64,000 nucleotides of DNA, from the NCBI GenBank assembly GCA_035713725.1, contig DASTMZ010000200.1, positions 1 through 64,000 on the forward strand, written 5' to 3'. Below the pieces are notes generated by a model. It was not told where the DNA came from. It did no database searches and saw nothing but the letters and a program-made list of their open reading frames with translations. Shown here one piece after another: positions 1 through 7,132 of the stretch. Within the stretch, counting starts at the first letter, position 1. Every line of letters begins with the position of its first letter. A program made the position numbers and the translations under genes. This DNA is from DASQPR01 sp035713725 (GTDB taxonomy: Bacteria > Actinomycetota > Actinomycetes > Mycobacteriales > Micromonosporaceae).

Positions 1-220
1 CGGCTTCGGCGACGGCTACCTGCTCGGTACGGGTACGCCGCACCGGATCATCGACGTGGCGAAGATGTTCGGCGTGCCGTACCGGATGGTGCCGGCCCGG
101 CGGGGCGAGCGCACCCACGGTCGGGCCGACACCGACAAGGCGCGATCACTGGGCTGGGCGCCGAAGGTAAGCCTCGACGCGTACGTCGCCGACTTCGTGG
201 CAGCGCATCCGCTCGGCTAG
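1..220 (+). CDS. NAD-dependent sugar epimerase/dehydratase, C-terminal fragment
   Basis: An open frame enters from the left edge and ends at TAG 218-220, giving the last 72 residues of a protein. The end resembles the C-terminus of extended short-chain dehydrogenases of the UDP-glucose 4-epimerase type: a GTGTPHRIIDVA stretch, then PARRGE, then ADTDKARSLGWAPKVSLDAY, which is the usual 'aDtskar.lGw.P..sle' tail before the last helix. These enzymes interconvert nucleotide sugars with bound NAD. The Rossmann fold and YxxxK site lie outside the window, so the substrate cannot be told. Confidence 0.75.
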   Translation, partial: GFGDGYLLGTGTPHRIIDVAKMFGVPYRMVPARRGERTHGRADTDKARSLGWAPKVSLDAYVADFVAAHPLG

Positions 221-249
221 CTTTGCGGCGTGCCGCCGCCGGCGGGCCG

Positions 250-278
250 ACGCAAGCGGGCCGGCGCAAGCGGGCCGC
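250..278. repeat. Short tandem repeat, about 2 copies of a 13-14 bp unit
   Basis: The unit GCAAGCGGGCCGG occurs twice in tandem just left of the left 72-bp inverted repeat. It lies between the epimerase tail and the nuclease-like gene and has no coding role that I can see. Confidence 0.4.
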
Positions 279-279
279 C

Positions 280-351
280 GCAACTTCACGGATCCAGCGC
301 CTACATTTCGTCGGGAAGCCGCAACTTCCGTGACGTTAGCCCGATCTTGGC
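280..351 (+). repeat. Left member of a 72-bp inverted repeat pair
   Basis: Reading inward, it starts GCAACTTCACGG, has a core of about 28 bases, then CCGCAACTTCCGTGACGTT and ends GATCTTGGC. The partner at 1472-1543, read on the opposite strand, has the same 12-base outer end, the same inner arm with one mismatch and a 2-base indel, and the same last nine bases. Both are 72 bp long. Only the core differs: it matches when read in the opposite direction (17 of 20 bases of CTACATTTCGTCGGGAAGCC). A hairpin (CGTC..GGAAG / CTTCC..GACG, 309-335) sits directly downstream of the minus-strand gene's stop and may act as its terminator. Confidence 0.6.
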
Positions 352-1247
352 CGCCATCCTCGCGATGTCAGCGCGGCCCGGACCTCGGCCACGATGCCCG
401 TCATGTCGGTCCGGAGTCGCTGGCTCGTCACGTGCAACACGATCCAACCGGCGCCGACCAGCAGGTTGAGCCGCTTGCGGTCGCGGTGGAGTTGCTCGTG
501 CGAGGCGTGCCATGCGCCGTCGTATTCCAGCGCAACGCGGTATTCCTCCCACGCGAGGTCGGGATGCAGCGTAAGCCCGCCCGCCACGGTGATCGGCAGC
601 TGCGGGACTGGCTTCGGAATCCCGGCCATGACAAGGCGGACCCGGATGACCGACTCCGGAGGGGATTGTGCTCGGGCGTCGGCGAGGTCGATCGCGGTGA
701 TTGCCCGCCGTGCGCCACGCTCACCGATCCGGTCGTACGCGTACCGTCGCAGATCGGAAGCGGACGCGCGCCCGATACCGAGAAGGCCGTCGATGATCGG
801 TACGGACTCGATCGGCGGCATCCACCGGCCGAGATCCCATGCGGTCCGCAGTGGCGAAGTCATCGTCACCGAGACTCCAGCGCAAAGGTCGCCGACGTCG
901 AGCCGGGCGTGGTGCGTCCGGATGCCGGCGTGATGGCCTAGGCGCGCGCCCAGCGGCGGGTAGACGTGCACGTCCGACGCGGGACCCGCGGCGTGGCCGA
1001 CGCCGAGAAGAAACGCTGCCGAAGGTCCGGCGATTGCGGCGCCGCTCGGCAGTGCGACGACCGCGGCACGGCACGCGAGTGCATGGCCTTTATAGAGGCG
1101 CGAGTCCGCGTACACGTTCTGGCGAACCCGTACCCATGCCGAAGTGCGCAGTTGAGCGCGGGTCAAGATGCCGAGGCGGAGCACGTCGTCGCCGCGAAAC
1201 ACGCGATAGGCGAGCGTTGGCGGCCGGTACGGCGGACGTGGCACCAC
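336..1247 (-). CDS. DUF559/Vsr-like endonuclease-domain protein with AbiEi-type N-terminus
   Basis: 303 residues. The N-terminal third has the pattern of the AbiEi-type winged-helix region found in many actinobacterial proteins ('YRVFRGDDVLRLGILTRAQL' followed by 'VRQNVYAD'). The C-terminus carries the Vsr/DUF559 restriction-endonuclease-like core: EYDGAWH at residues 241-247, then a Q..RDRKR stretch and GWIVLHVT. In this fold the Asp and the following charged residues bind metal. The role is inferred; such proteins are common as lone genes near mobile elements and may act in DNA defence or repair. No toxin partner is adjacent. The start is one of two adjacent GTG codons (1247 or 1244). It is the only complete gene between the two 72-bp inverted repeats. 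Confidence 0.75.
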   Translation of the reverse strand: MVPRPPYRPPTLAYRVFRGDDVLRLGILTRAQLRTSAWVRVRQNVYADSRLYKGHALACRAAVVALPSGAAIAGPSAAFLLGVGHAAGPASDVHVYPPLGARLGHHAGIRTHHARLDVGDLCAGVSVTMTSPLRTAWDLGRWMPPIESVPIIDGLLGIGRASASDLRRYAYDRIGERGARRAITAIDLADARAQSPPESVIRVRLVMAGIPKPVPQLPITVAGGLTLHPDLAWEEYRVALEYDGAWHASHEQLHRDRKRLNLLVGAGWIVLHVTSQRLRTDMTGIVAEVRAALTSRGWRPRSG

Positions 1248-1325
1248 GAGAGCCTGCGCCGAGCGCGACGCGTCCGGTAGTCCGGATCCGCGTCCTGTGG
1301 ACGGCCGGCATGGGTGTCCGTCGGT

Positions 1326-1481
1326 TCACGCCGTGAACGGTTGGAAGTCCAGGAAATCCGGCTCAACCGGGTCGGGGAGCCGAACCGCGACGCAGCGTCT
1401 CACCACATCGGCCGCCGGATCGTCGGCGATCGCGCGAATGGTTCCGCCGTCGAACGGTCGCGTCGCGGTACGCCAAGATCG
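1326..1481 (-). pseudogene. C-terminal remnant of an unidentified protein
   Basis: On the minus strand a frame of 51 codons ends at TGA 1326-1328 and reads like a genuine protein tail (WRTATRPFDGGTIRAIADDP, then VRRCVAVRLPDPVEPDFLDF). It has no start codon at its left end. It is cut by a TAG at 1482-1484, inside the right 72-bp repeat. I do not recognise the family. The composition and frame look coding, and the break falls at the repeat, so it is best read as a gene truncated when the repeat arrived. Confidence 0.35.
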
Positions 1482-1543
1482 CTACAACGTCACCGAAGTT
1501 GCGGCTAAATCTCGTCCGGAAGCCACCACTCCCGTGAAGTTGC
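1472..1543 (-). repeat. Right member of a 72-bp inverted repeat pair
   Basis: On the minus strand it reads GCAACTTCACGG, an inverted-orientation core, CCGCAACTTCGGTGACGTT, and ends GATCTTGGC, pairing with 280-351. Together the two enclose about 1.1 kb holding the DUF559-type gene and the truncated frame. No clear target-site duplication is visible outside the pair. Confidence 0.6.
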
Positions 1544-1584
1544 CTGAGCCCGCGAGCGCACAGTTGCGGAGGACAACGACGGCG

Positions 1585-2478
1585 TCAACGCAGGTCGTCG
1601 AGATCGTCGGTGAGAATCTTGCGGTCTTCGGCATCGTCGATCCGCGCGGCTGCCTCGTCCGCGGCGCCGAGGTGCTCCGAAACCAGCGCCTGATCTCCGG
1701 CGACTCGGTACGCGCGAGCCAGCGCCTCGTGCGCGCAGCCCAGGTCGAAGGCGCTCAGGTCGTGCTCGGTGACGAGCGCGAGGCACCGGTTGGCATGGTG
1801 CAAAGCCGGTTCGGCCCGACCGAGCACCGAGTAGACCCGCGAGCACTGCCACTCGCCACGTGCCCAGTGCGTCGGCGTACCCACCACGCCCCAGTGGTGC
1901 CGGCTCGCGTGCGTCGCGTGGATCATCTCGTCGTCGTCGACGATGCTTCGCTCCGGCTTCTCGAGCAGCTCCCAGGTGCGGTTGAACAACGTGGCGGCGA
2001 GCCGTCGCTGATCGTCGGGGTCGAGGGTGAAAGAGGCGCTCGGCATGATTTTCTCCCGTTCATTGATGAGGTCATATCCCTCGGCGAGCAACATGCGAAG
2101 CCGGTGGGCGAGTCGTTGCAGCCGCCAGGCGGCGGCCTCGGTCCGTGCCAGGTGCGCTCGCAGCGCCCGGTCCCGGTCGGCGTCCGTGCCGGCCATGATC
2201 GGCGCGATCGCGGACAGCCTGACGTCCAGATCTCGGAGCGTCCCGATCAGCCGGGCGGCGTCGGTCTGATCGGGGCGGTAATACCGGTAGCCGGTCAGCG
2301 GATCGACGGCCGCGGGCTCCAGCAGACCGATCTCCGCGTAGTGCCGCAACGCGCCGATGGACAATCCGGTACGCCGGGCGAACCGCCCGATCGTGAGCAT
2401 TCGCGCCGAAGACGTCTCGGAAGACATCGCGGACGCATCTGCGTCGTCGGTCGGCTCACCGGTTCCCGCTGTGGTCAC
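1585..2478 (-). CDS. MerR family regulator with C-terminal TPR-like domain
   Basis: The winged-helix MerR DNA-binding domain begins at LTIGRFARRTGLSIGALRHY and continues EIGLLEPAAVDPLTGYRYY, then a long coiled dimerisation helix. The C-terminal half (about 150 residues) contains 'GRAEPALHHANRCLALVTEH' and 'FDLGCAHEALARAYRVAGD', a tetratricopeptide-like ligand/protein-binding module known from other actinobacterial regulators. The start is taken as GTG 2478, because the promoter described at 2485-2516 would place +1 there (leaderless). ATG 2427 and ATG 2400 are alternatives, the last starting directly at the HTH. It is divergent from the HIT gene. It probably controls itself; no other target is evident. 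Confidence 0.85.
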   Translation of the reverse strand: MTTAGTGEPTDDADASAMSSETSSARMLTIGRFARRTGLSIGALRHYAEIGLLEPAAVDPLTGYRYYRPDQTDAARLIGTLRDLDVRLSAIAPIMAGTDADRDRALRAHLARTEAAAWRLQRLAHRLRMLLAEGYDLINEREKIMPSASFTLDPDDQRRLAATLFNRTWELLEKPERSIVDDDEMIHATHASRHHWGVVGTPTHWARGEWQCSRVYSVLGRAEPALHHANRCLALVTEHDLSAFDLGCAHEALARAYRVAGDQALVSEHLGAADEAAARIDDAEDRKILTDDLDDLR

Positions 2479-2484
2479 AGCCAG

Positions 2485-2516
2485 ACGATAGGACTCTCCG
2501 GCAGGTGGAGACTCAA
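2485..2516 (-). promoter_or_regulatory. MerR-type promoter with long spacer and dyad operator
   Basis: On the minus strand: -35 TTGAGT (2516-2511), a 20-bp spacer, -10 TATCGT (2490-2485). The spacer holds GAGTCTCC-N7-GGAGAGTC (2492-2514), a 7-of-8 dyad. A 19-20 bp spacer filled by a dyad is the hallmark of promoters twisted open by MerR proteins. The predicted +1 coincides with GTG 2478. Confidence 0.6.
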
Positions 2517-2541
2517 GTCCGCGCCCACATAAGATCGGCGG

Positions 2542-3156
2542 GTGAGCGCTGAGCCGGTCCGCAATGTCGGCGAGACCACCGACCACGCCCCGGCCGCCGG
2601 GCGTCTCGACGCCAACGCCGCATCCGACGGCACGGCCGCACAAGCTCTGATCGACGACGGACTCGACCGTCTCTGGGCGCCGCACCGTCTGGCGTACGTG
2701 CAAAGCGAAGCTCAGTCGACCGACCCGACGGGACAGCGGTGCCCGTTCTGCCTCGGCCCGGACGGCGCCGGAAACGATCTCGTCGTCGCCCGCGGCGACC
2801 ACGTGTTCGCGGTGCTGAACCGGTATCCGTACAACCCTGGTCATTTGCTCGTGTGCCCCTACCGGCACGTGGCCGACTATCCGGACCTCGACGCGGGTGA
2901 AACCGAGGAACTGGCCCGCTTCACGCAGACCGCGATGCGTGCGATCCGCGCCACTAGCGATGCACACGGGTTCAACATCGGCATGAACCTGGGCGCCGTC
3001 GCGGGCGCCGGCGTGGCCGCACACCTGCACCAGCACGTCGTTCCGCGATGGCGTGGCGACACGAACTTCATGCCGGTGGTGGGACGGACCAAGGTGCTGC
3101 CCCAGCTCCTCGAGGACACCCGTGACCTGCTCGGGAAGGCGTGGGTCCAGGTCTGA
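2542..3156 (+). CDS. HIT family hydrolase (Ap4A phosphorylase-like)
   Basis: 204 residues from GTG. The histidine-triad motif HLHQHVVPRW is at about residues 161-170, and a CPFCLG zinc-ligand-like pair comes earlier, near residue 70. NRYPYNPGHLLVCPYRHV is the typical HIT beta-strand segment. It probably cleaves dinucleoside polyphosphates or AMP conjugates; the Mycobacterium counterpart next to pgsA is an Ap4A phosphorylase, and I infer the same activity. In the usual actinobacterial order it directly precedes pgsA; here about 6.4 kb of other genes lies between. The N-terminal ~40 residues are poorly structured. Confidence 0.85.
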   Translation: MSAEPVRNVGETTDHAPAAGRLDANAASDGTAAQALIDDGLDRLWAPHRLAYVQSEAQSTDPTGQRCPFCLGPDGAGNDLVVARGDHVFAVLNRYPYNPGHLLVCPYRHVADYPDLDAGETEELARFTQTAMRAIRATSDAHGFNIGMNLGAVAGAGVAAHLHQHVVPRWRGDTNFMPVVGRTKVLPQLLEDTRDLLGKAWVQV

Positions 3157-3251
3157 CGACAGTCCAGATCGCCAGTCCAGATCCCGGCCCGAAGCGGTCC
3201 AGATCACGTGTCACTCAGCTGATATCCGCGTGTAACGTCGGGGAGAGATGC

Positions 3252-3273
3252 TTAGTTAGCTAGAAGCAACTAA
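3252..3273. promoter_or_regulatory. Dyad operator candidate for the MFS/MarR operon
   Basis: TTAGTT-N10-AACTAA is a perfect 6+6 inverted repeat in an AT-rich island, extended outward by GAGAGA and TCTCTC arms (3244-3280). It lies about 110 bp before the exporter gene, whose operon ends with a MarR repressor gene. MarR proteins bind such AT-rich dyads; assignment to this MarR is inferred. Confidence 0.5.
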
Positions 3274-3383
3274 TTCTCTCCGCGTCATAGCGGCGAAATC
3301 GCGCCTGAGGGCCAAGATCGGCCGCCAATCGCGCCGCTGCCCGGCGGAACGGACAGTCGAATACAAGAGAGGGTCAGACACTC

Positions 3384-5315
3384 GTGACAGCCGTTGATGA
3401 GTCGGAGCCCGCGGCCGGCGCCGCGCCGGGCAACAGCGAGACACGTACGCTGCGATTCGACCGTGATCATCCGCGGTACAAGTGGATCGTGCTCACGAAC
3501 ACCACGATGGGCATGCTGCTGGCCACCGTGAACGCGTCGATCGTGCTGATCTCGCTGCCGGCGATCTTCAACGGCATCCACCTCAACCCGCTCGCGCCGG
3601 GCAACGTGAGCTATCTGCTGTGGATGATCATGGGCTTCTTGCTCGTCTCCGCGGTGCTGGTTGTGTCGCTGGGCCGGCTCGGCGACATGTACGGCCGGGT
3701 CAAGATGTACAACCTCGGTTTCGTCGTGTTCACGCTCGCCTCGATCGCGCTCTCCCTCGATCCGCTGGACCAGGGCGGCGGCGCGATGTGGCTGATCCTG
3801 TGGCGCGTCGTGCAGGCGATCGGTGGCGCGATGGTGTTCGCGAACTCGACGGCGATCCTGACCGACGCGTTCCCGGCCGAGCAGCGCGGCATGGCGCTCG
3901 GCATCAACCAGGTCGCCGCGATCGCGGGCTCGTTCATCGGTCTGGTGCTCGGCGGTGTGCTCGCCGAGTGGGACTGGCGGTCGGTGTTCTGGGTCAGCGT
4001 GCCGATTGGTGTGTTCGGCACGCTGTGGTCGTACCGGTCGCTGCACGAGCTTGGCACCCGTCGCGCCGGTCGGATCGACTGGTGGGGCAACGTTACGTTC
4101 GCGGTCGGACTGTCCGCGATGCTGGCCGGCATCACGTACGGCATCCAGCCCTACGGCGGGCATTCGACCGGCTGGACGAACCCGTGGGTGCTCGCCGGGC
4201 TGATCGGCGGTGCGGTGCTGCTCGTCGCGTTCTGCGTGATCGAGACGAAGGTCGCCGACCCGATGTTCCGCATCGCGCTGTTCAAGAACGCCACCTTCGC
4301 TGGCGCGAACCTCGCCGGGCTGCTTGCCTCGATCGGTCGCGGCGGCCTTCAGTTCATGCTGATCATCTGGTTGCAGGGCATCTGGTTGCCGCTGCACGGC
4401 TACAGCTACGCGTCCACTCCGCTGTGGGCCGGCATCTACCTGCTTCCGCTGACGTTCGGGTTCCTGATCGCCGGCCCGCTTTCCGGGTATCTGTCCGACC
4501 GGTTCGGCCACCGCTGGTTCGCCGTCGGTGGGCTGGCCGTGGTCGCGGCAACGTTCCTCGGCCTGCTGCTGTTGCCGGTGAACTTCCCGTATTGGGCGTT
4601 CGCCCTGCTGATCACGATCAACGGCATCGGGTCGGGCCTGTTCAGTTCGCCGAACACCTCGGCCGTGATGGGGGCCGTACCAGCCGACCAGCGCGGCGTC
4701 GCGGCCGGCATGCGCGGGACCTTCTTCAATTCCGGCTCGGCGCTGTCGATCGGAGTGTTCTTCTCGCTGATGATCCTCGGTCTCGCCGCGACCCTGCCGC
4801 ACACGCTGACCTCCGGTCTGGTTGCACAGGGCGTACCGAGCGGGGTCGCTCAGCAGGTGGGCAACCTGCCGCCGGTCGGCAGCCTCTTCGCCGCGTTCCT
4901 CGGCTTCAACCCGCTGCGCGAACTGCTCGGTCCGTCGGGGGTGCTAAACCAACTGCCGGCCGCTAACGCCGCGAACCTGACCGGCAAGTCGTTCTTCCCG
5001 CACCTGATCTCCGGCCCGTTCCACCACGGCCTCATCGTGGTGTTCATCGCCGCGGCGATCATGATGCTCGTCGGCGCGGCGGCATCGCTGATCCAGACCA
5101 AGCCGGTCACCGCGACGCCGGGGCCATTGTCGGCCACCTCGGGCGGTGCCGCGTCCAAGCCGGAAACCACGGGTACGGCGACGGTGCCGGCGACGTCGAC
5201 GGTCGGCACCGCGGCAACCGGCGGTTCCGCAGCGGCCGGTGTCGCGGCCAGCGACGCGTCGGCGAACGGGCATGTCGCCACCGACGCGGCGAGCAGCCGG
5301 GTGGCCGGCCAATGA
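3384..5315 (+). CDS. MFS drug:proton antiporter, DHA2 (14-TM, EmrB/QacA) type
   Basis: 643 residues. The start is GTG, preceded by AGAGAGGG. The membrane core has the motif-A loop SLGRLGDMYGRVKMY between TM2 and TM3, the motif-C-like GSFIGLVLGGVLAEWDWR in the antiporter region, and about 14 hydrophobic segments ending near residue 575. The last ~65 residues are a soluble Ala/Thr/Ser-rich tail without recognisable motifs. The family expels cationic drugs, antibiotics or metabolites using the proton gradient; the substrate is unknown. The stop overlaps the ATG of a MarR gene (ATGA), so the two are co-transcribed and probably autoregulated. Confidence 0.9.
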   Translation: MTAVDESEPAAGAAPGNSETRTLRFDRDHPRYKWIVLTNTTMGMLLATVNASIVLISLPAIFNGIHLNPLAPGNVSYLLWMIMGFLLVSAVLVVSLGRLGDMYGRVKMYNLGFVVFTLASIALSLDPLDQGGGAMWLILWRVVQAIGGAMVFANSTAILTDAFPAEQRGMALGINQVAAIAGSFIGLVLGGVLAEWDWRSVFWVSVPIGVFGTLWSYRSLHELGTRRAGRIDWWGNVTFAVGLSAMLAGITYGIQPYGGHSTGWTNPWVLAGLIGGAVLLVAFCVIETKVADPMFRIALFKNATFAGANLAGLLASIGRGGLQFMLIIWLQGIWLPLHGYSYASTPLWAGIYLLPLTFGFLIAGPLSGYLSDRFGHRWFAVGGLAVVAATFLGLLLLPVNFPYWAFALLITINGIGSGLFSSPNTSAVMGAVPADQRGVAAGMRGTFFNSGSALSIGVFFSLMILGLAATLPHTLTSGLVAQGVPSGVAQQVGNLPPVGSLFAAFLGFNPLRELLGPSGVLNQLPAANAANLTGKSFFPHLISGPFHHGLIVVFIAAAIMMLVGAAASLIQTKPVTATPGPLSATSGGAASKPETTGTATVPATSTVGTAATGGSAAAGVAASDASANGHVATDAASSRVAGQ

Positions 5316-5785
5316 ACCGATCCAGCACGCTCGACGGCGGTGCGAGCATCACCCTGCCAGACGATGATCTCGCCGGTCGGCTCTACTTCTCGATTGCGCG
5401 GCTCGTCCGGATGCTGCGCCGAGGGGCGCCAGTCGCGCTGAGTCTTGGCTCCATCACAGCGCTCGGCACGGTTGTGAACGAAGGCCCGATCCGCGTCGGT
5501 GATCTCGCCGCCTTGGAGGGCGTACGAGCGCCGACCATGACGCGGATCGTCGACGGACTCGTCGCGGACGGGTACGCCGAGCGGGTGCCGGATCCGGCCG
5601 ACGGTCGGGCGTGCCTGGTGCGGGCCACACCGGCCGGCGCCGACATGCTCGCCGGCGCACGGAGCGCTCGGGCTCGGGTGCTCGCGGACAGCCTCGCGCG
5701 GCTGTCGCCGCGGCAACGCGCCTCGATCGGTGCTGCGCTGCCGGCGATCGAGGCGCTGTTCGGCGAGGATTCCACGGCGTCCTGA
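5312..5785 (+). CDS. MarR family transcriptional regulator
   Basis: 157 residues. A central winged helix-turn-helix runs from GPIRVGDLAALEGVRAPTMT, with the recognition helix 'APTMTRIVDGLVADGYAERV' and the wing 'DPADGRACLVRATPAG'. These proteins are dimers that repress efflux genes until a ligand binds. It overlaps the upstream MFS gene by 4 bases. The dyad at 3252-3273 is the likely target. Confidence 0.9.
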   Translation: MNRSSTLDGGASITLPDDDLAGRLYFSIARLVRMLRRGAPVALSLGSITALGTVVNEGPIRVGDLAALEGVRAPTMTRIVDGLVADGYAERVPDPADGRACLVRATPAGADMLAGARSARARVLADSLARLSPRQRASIGAALPAIEALFGEDSTAS

Positions 5786-5823
5786 GCCGTTTTGGCATCT
5801 CGCCCGACGTTCGTCGGTCGCGT

Positions 5824-5849
5824 GGAACCTTTCGCGACGCCGCAACGTT
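5824..5849 (+). promoter_or_regulatory. ECF-type promoter upstream of its own sigma gene
   Basis: GGAAC (5824-5828), 17-bp spacer, CGTT (5846-5849). This is the -35/-10 pattern recognised by ECF sigma factors, and it lies 25 bp before the ECF sigma gene. Autoregulation is inferred. Confidence 0.6.
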
Positions 5850-5874
5850 CTAATCCTCGGGCGAGGGAGGCGGC

Positions 5875-6399
5875 GTGGGCGACGACGAGTTCGCGGCGTT
5901 CGTTCGCGGCGCGCAGCGACGCCTCGTGCGCTACGCCGACATGCTCTGCGGCGACCGTGGTCGGGCCGAGGATCTCGTCCAGCACGCATTTCTGAAGACA
6001 TATCTCGCCTGGCGCCGGGTGGCGTCCGGCAACCCCGAGGCGTACGCCCGCGCGGTGGTCAGTCACGCGTACATCGACTGGTGGCGGCGGAAGTCGTGGC
6101 GGGAGACCCCGTCCGGCGAGCTGCCCGAGCCGGCAACGCCGCACGTCGACCACGCGGACACGCTCGCCCGCCGCGACGTCGTGATGCGGGCGCTTTCCCA
6201 GCTGAATCGCCGCGAGCGGGCCATGGTGTCGCTGCGCCATCTCTACGGTCTGTCCGAAGCGGAGGTGGCACGCGAGCTCGCGTGCCCGATCGGCACCGTG
6301 AAGAGCGGCACCGCACGTGCGCTTGCCAAGCTCCGCGCAGATCCGTTGCTGCGCGCCGAACACGCGATCCTTGCCGATGAACCGGAGCCAACACGATGA
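5875..6399 (+). CDS. ECF RNA polymerase sigma factor, SigE family
   Basis: 174 residues; GTG start with GGGAGG seven bases upstream. Region 2 covers residues ~5-75 ('YADMLCGDRGRAEDLVQHAF' and the -10 recognition stretch 'AVVSHAYIDWWRRKSWRE'). Region 4 covers ~100-155 ('LNRRERAMVSLRHLYGLSEA' followed by 'ELACPIGTVKSGTARALAKL'). Region 3 is absent, as in all ECF factors. The start of the next gene overlaps its stop (ATGA), and an ECF-like promoter precedes it, so it likely drives its own operon. Confidence 0.9.
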   Translation: MGDDEFAAFVRGAQRRLVRYADMLCGDRGRAEDLVQHAFLKTYLAWRRVASGNPEAYARAVVSHAYIDWWRRKSWRETPSGELPEPATPHVDHADTLARRDVVMRALSQLNRRERAMVSLRHLYGLSEAEVARELACPIGTVKSGTARALAKLRADPLLRAEHAILADEPEPTR

Positions 6400-7064
6400 T
6401 CGATCTCGACTACGCCGACCCGGCGGCGCCCGCCATCGCACCGGAACACGTCGTGTCCATCGGCCGCCGTGTGCGCCGCCGTCGTCGCATACTCGGCGGC
6501 GGCTCGATGGCGTTGGTGGTCGCCGCGATCGCGTGGACCGCCACCGTGATGCTTCCGCAGGCCGGCTCCGCGCCACCGGCGACCTTCGATCCGGCGCCGG
6601 GCAAGCATCGGGCGTCTGACCCGGTCGTCATCGTGGGTACGCCGATCGCCGGATGGCATGCGTTTGTGTTCCAGGCGACCGATGGCAGTCTGTGCACCGG
6701 ATCGGCAGCGTTTAGCGGACCGGACCGCGGCTTCACGTCCTACGGATGCATCGGGTCGGTGGACCCGCCGGTCGTCCCGCCCGGCGTCTGGGTGCAACGG
6801 CCGGAGTTCGAGGGCTCTCCGACGGTGAGTGGATACGTCCTCGCCATCGGCCTGGTACGCGGGCCGGCGAAGACGGTCACGTTGACCTTCCTCGGCCGGC
6901 CGGCAACCGCCCCCGTGGTGCCGGTGCCCGAACCCGGCTGGGAGGGACTCGGCGCTTACTGCATGTGGCTGCCGACCAACGGCGCCACCACCTATGGCAC
7001 GGCGAACGTGACCGACGTCCAGGCGTTGGACGCCAACGGGTACGTCGTGACGTCGCTGCCGTAG
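6396..7064 (+). CDS. Single-pass membrane protein co-transcribed with ECF sigma; possible anti-sigma factor
   Basis: 222 residues. A short acidic N-terminus (~20 residues) is followed by RRVRRRRR, one transmembrane helix (~residues 33-53) and an extracytoplasmic domain of ~165 residues with four cysteines (in 'SLCTGSA', 'YGCIGS' and 'AYCMWLP'). No zinc-binding HxxxCxxC anti-sigma motif is present, and the cytoplasmic part is very short. I do not recognise the outer domain. Overlap with the sigma gene suggests control or sensing of its activity, but that is inferred from position only. Confidence 0.75.
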   Translation: MIDLDYADPAAPAIAPEHVVSIGRRVRRRRRILGGGSMALVVAAIAWTATVMLPQAGSAPPATFDPAPGKHRASDPVVIVGTPIAGWHAFVFQATDGSLCTGSAAFSGPDRGFTSYGCIGSVDPPVVPPGVWVQRPEFEGSPTVSGYVLAIGLVRGPAKTVTLTFLGRPATAPVVPVPEPGWEGLGAYCMWLPTNGATTYGTANVTDVQALDANGYVVTSLP

Positions 7065-7080
7065 TGATTAGTGGTCTCGT

Positions 7081-7124
7081 CGAACACAGCTATCGGGCCG
7101 CCCGCGGCCCGATAGCTGTGTTCG
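7081..7124. terminator. Perfect 21-bp hairpin between convergent genes
   Basis: CGAACACAGCTATCGGGCC.. pairs perfectly with its reverse complement ending ..GATAGCTGTGTTCG: 21-bp arms with 2 central bases. It lies between the ends of the plus-strand membrane protein and the minus-strand EF-G-like gene, so it can stop transcription from both sides. There is no U-run, as is common in actinobacteria. Confidence 0.8.
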
Positions 7125-7132
7125 GGCATCGG

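Larger units (their letters stand above)
1248..1584. other. Intergenic region without an intact gene
   Basis: This stretch between the endonuclease-like gene and the MerR gene contains the 3' remnant (1326-1481) and the right inverted repeat (1472-1543). Nothing else in it looks coding on either strand. Confidence 0.6.

Noticed and set aside
3285..4802. 505-codon minus-strand frame opposite the first MFS gene
   Set aside because: Low-complexity Arg/Glu/Gln/His sequence without motifs; a shadow of the membrane-protein gene.
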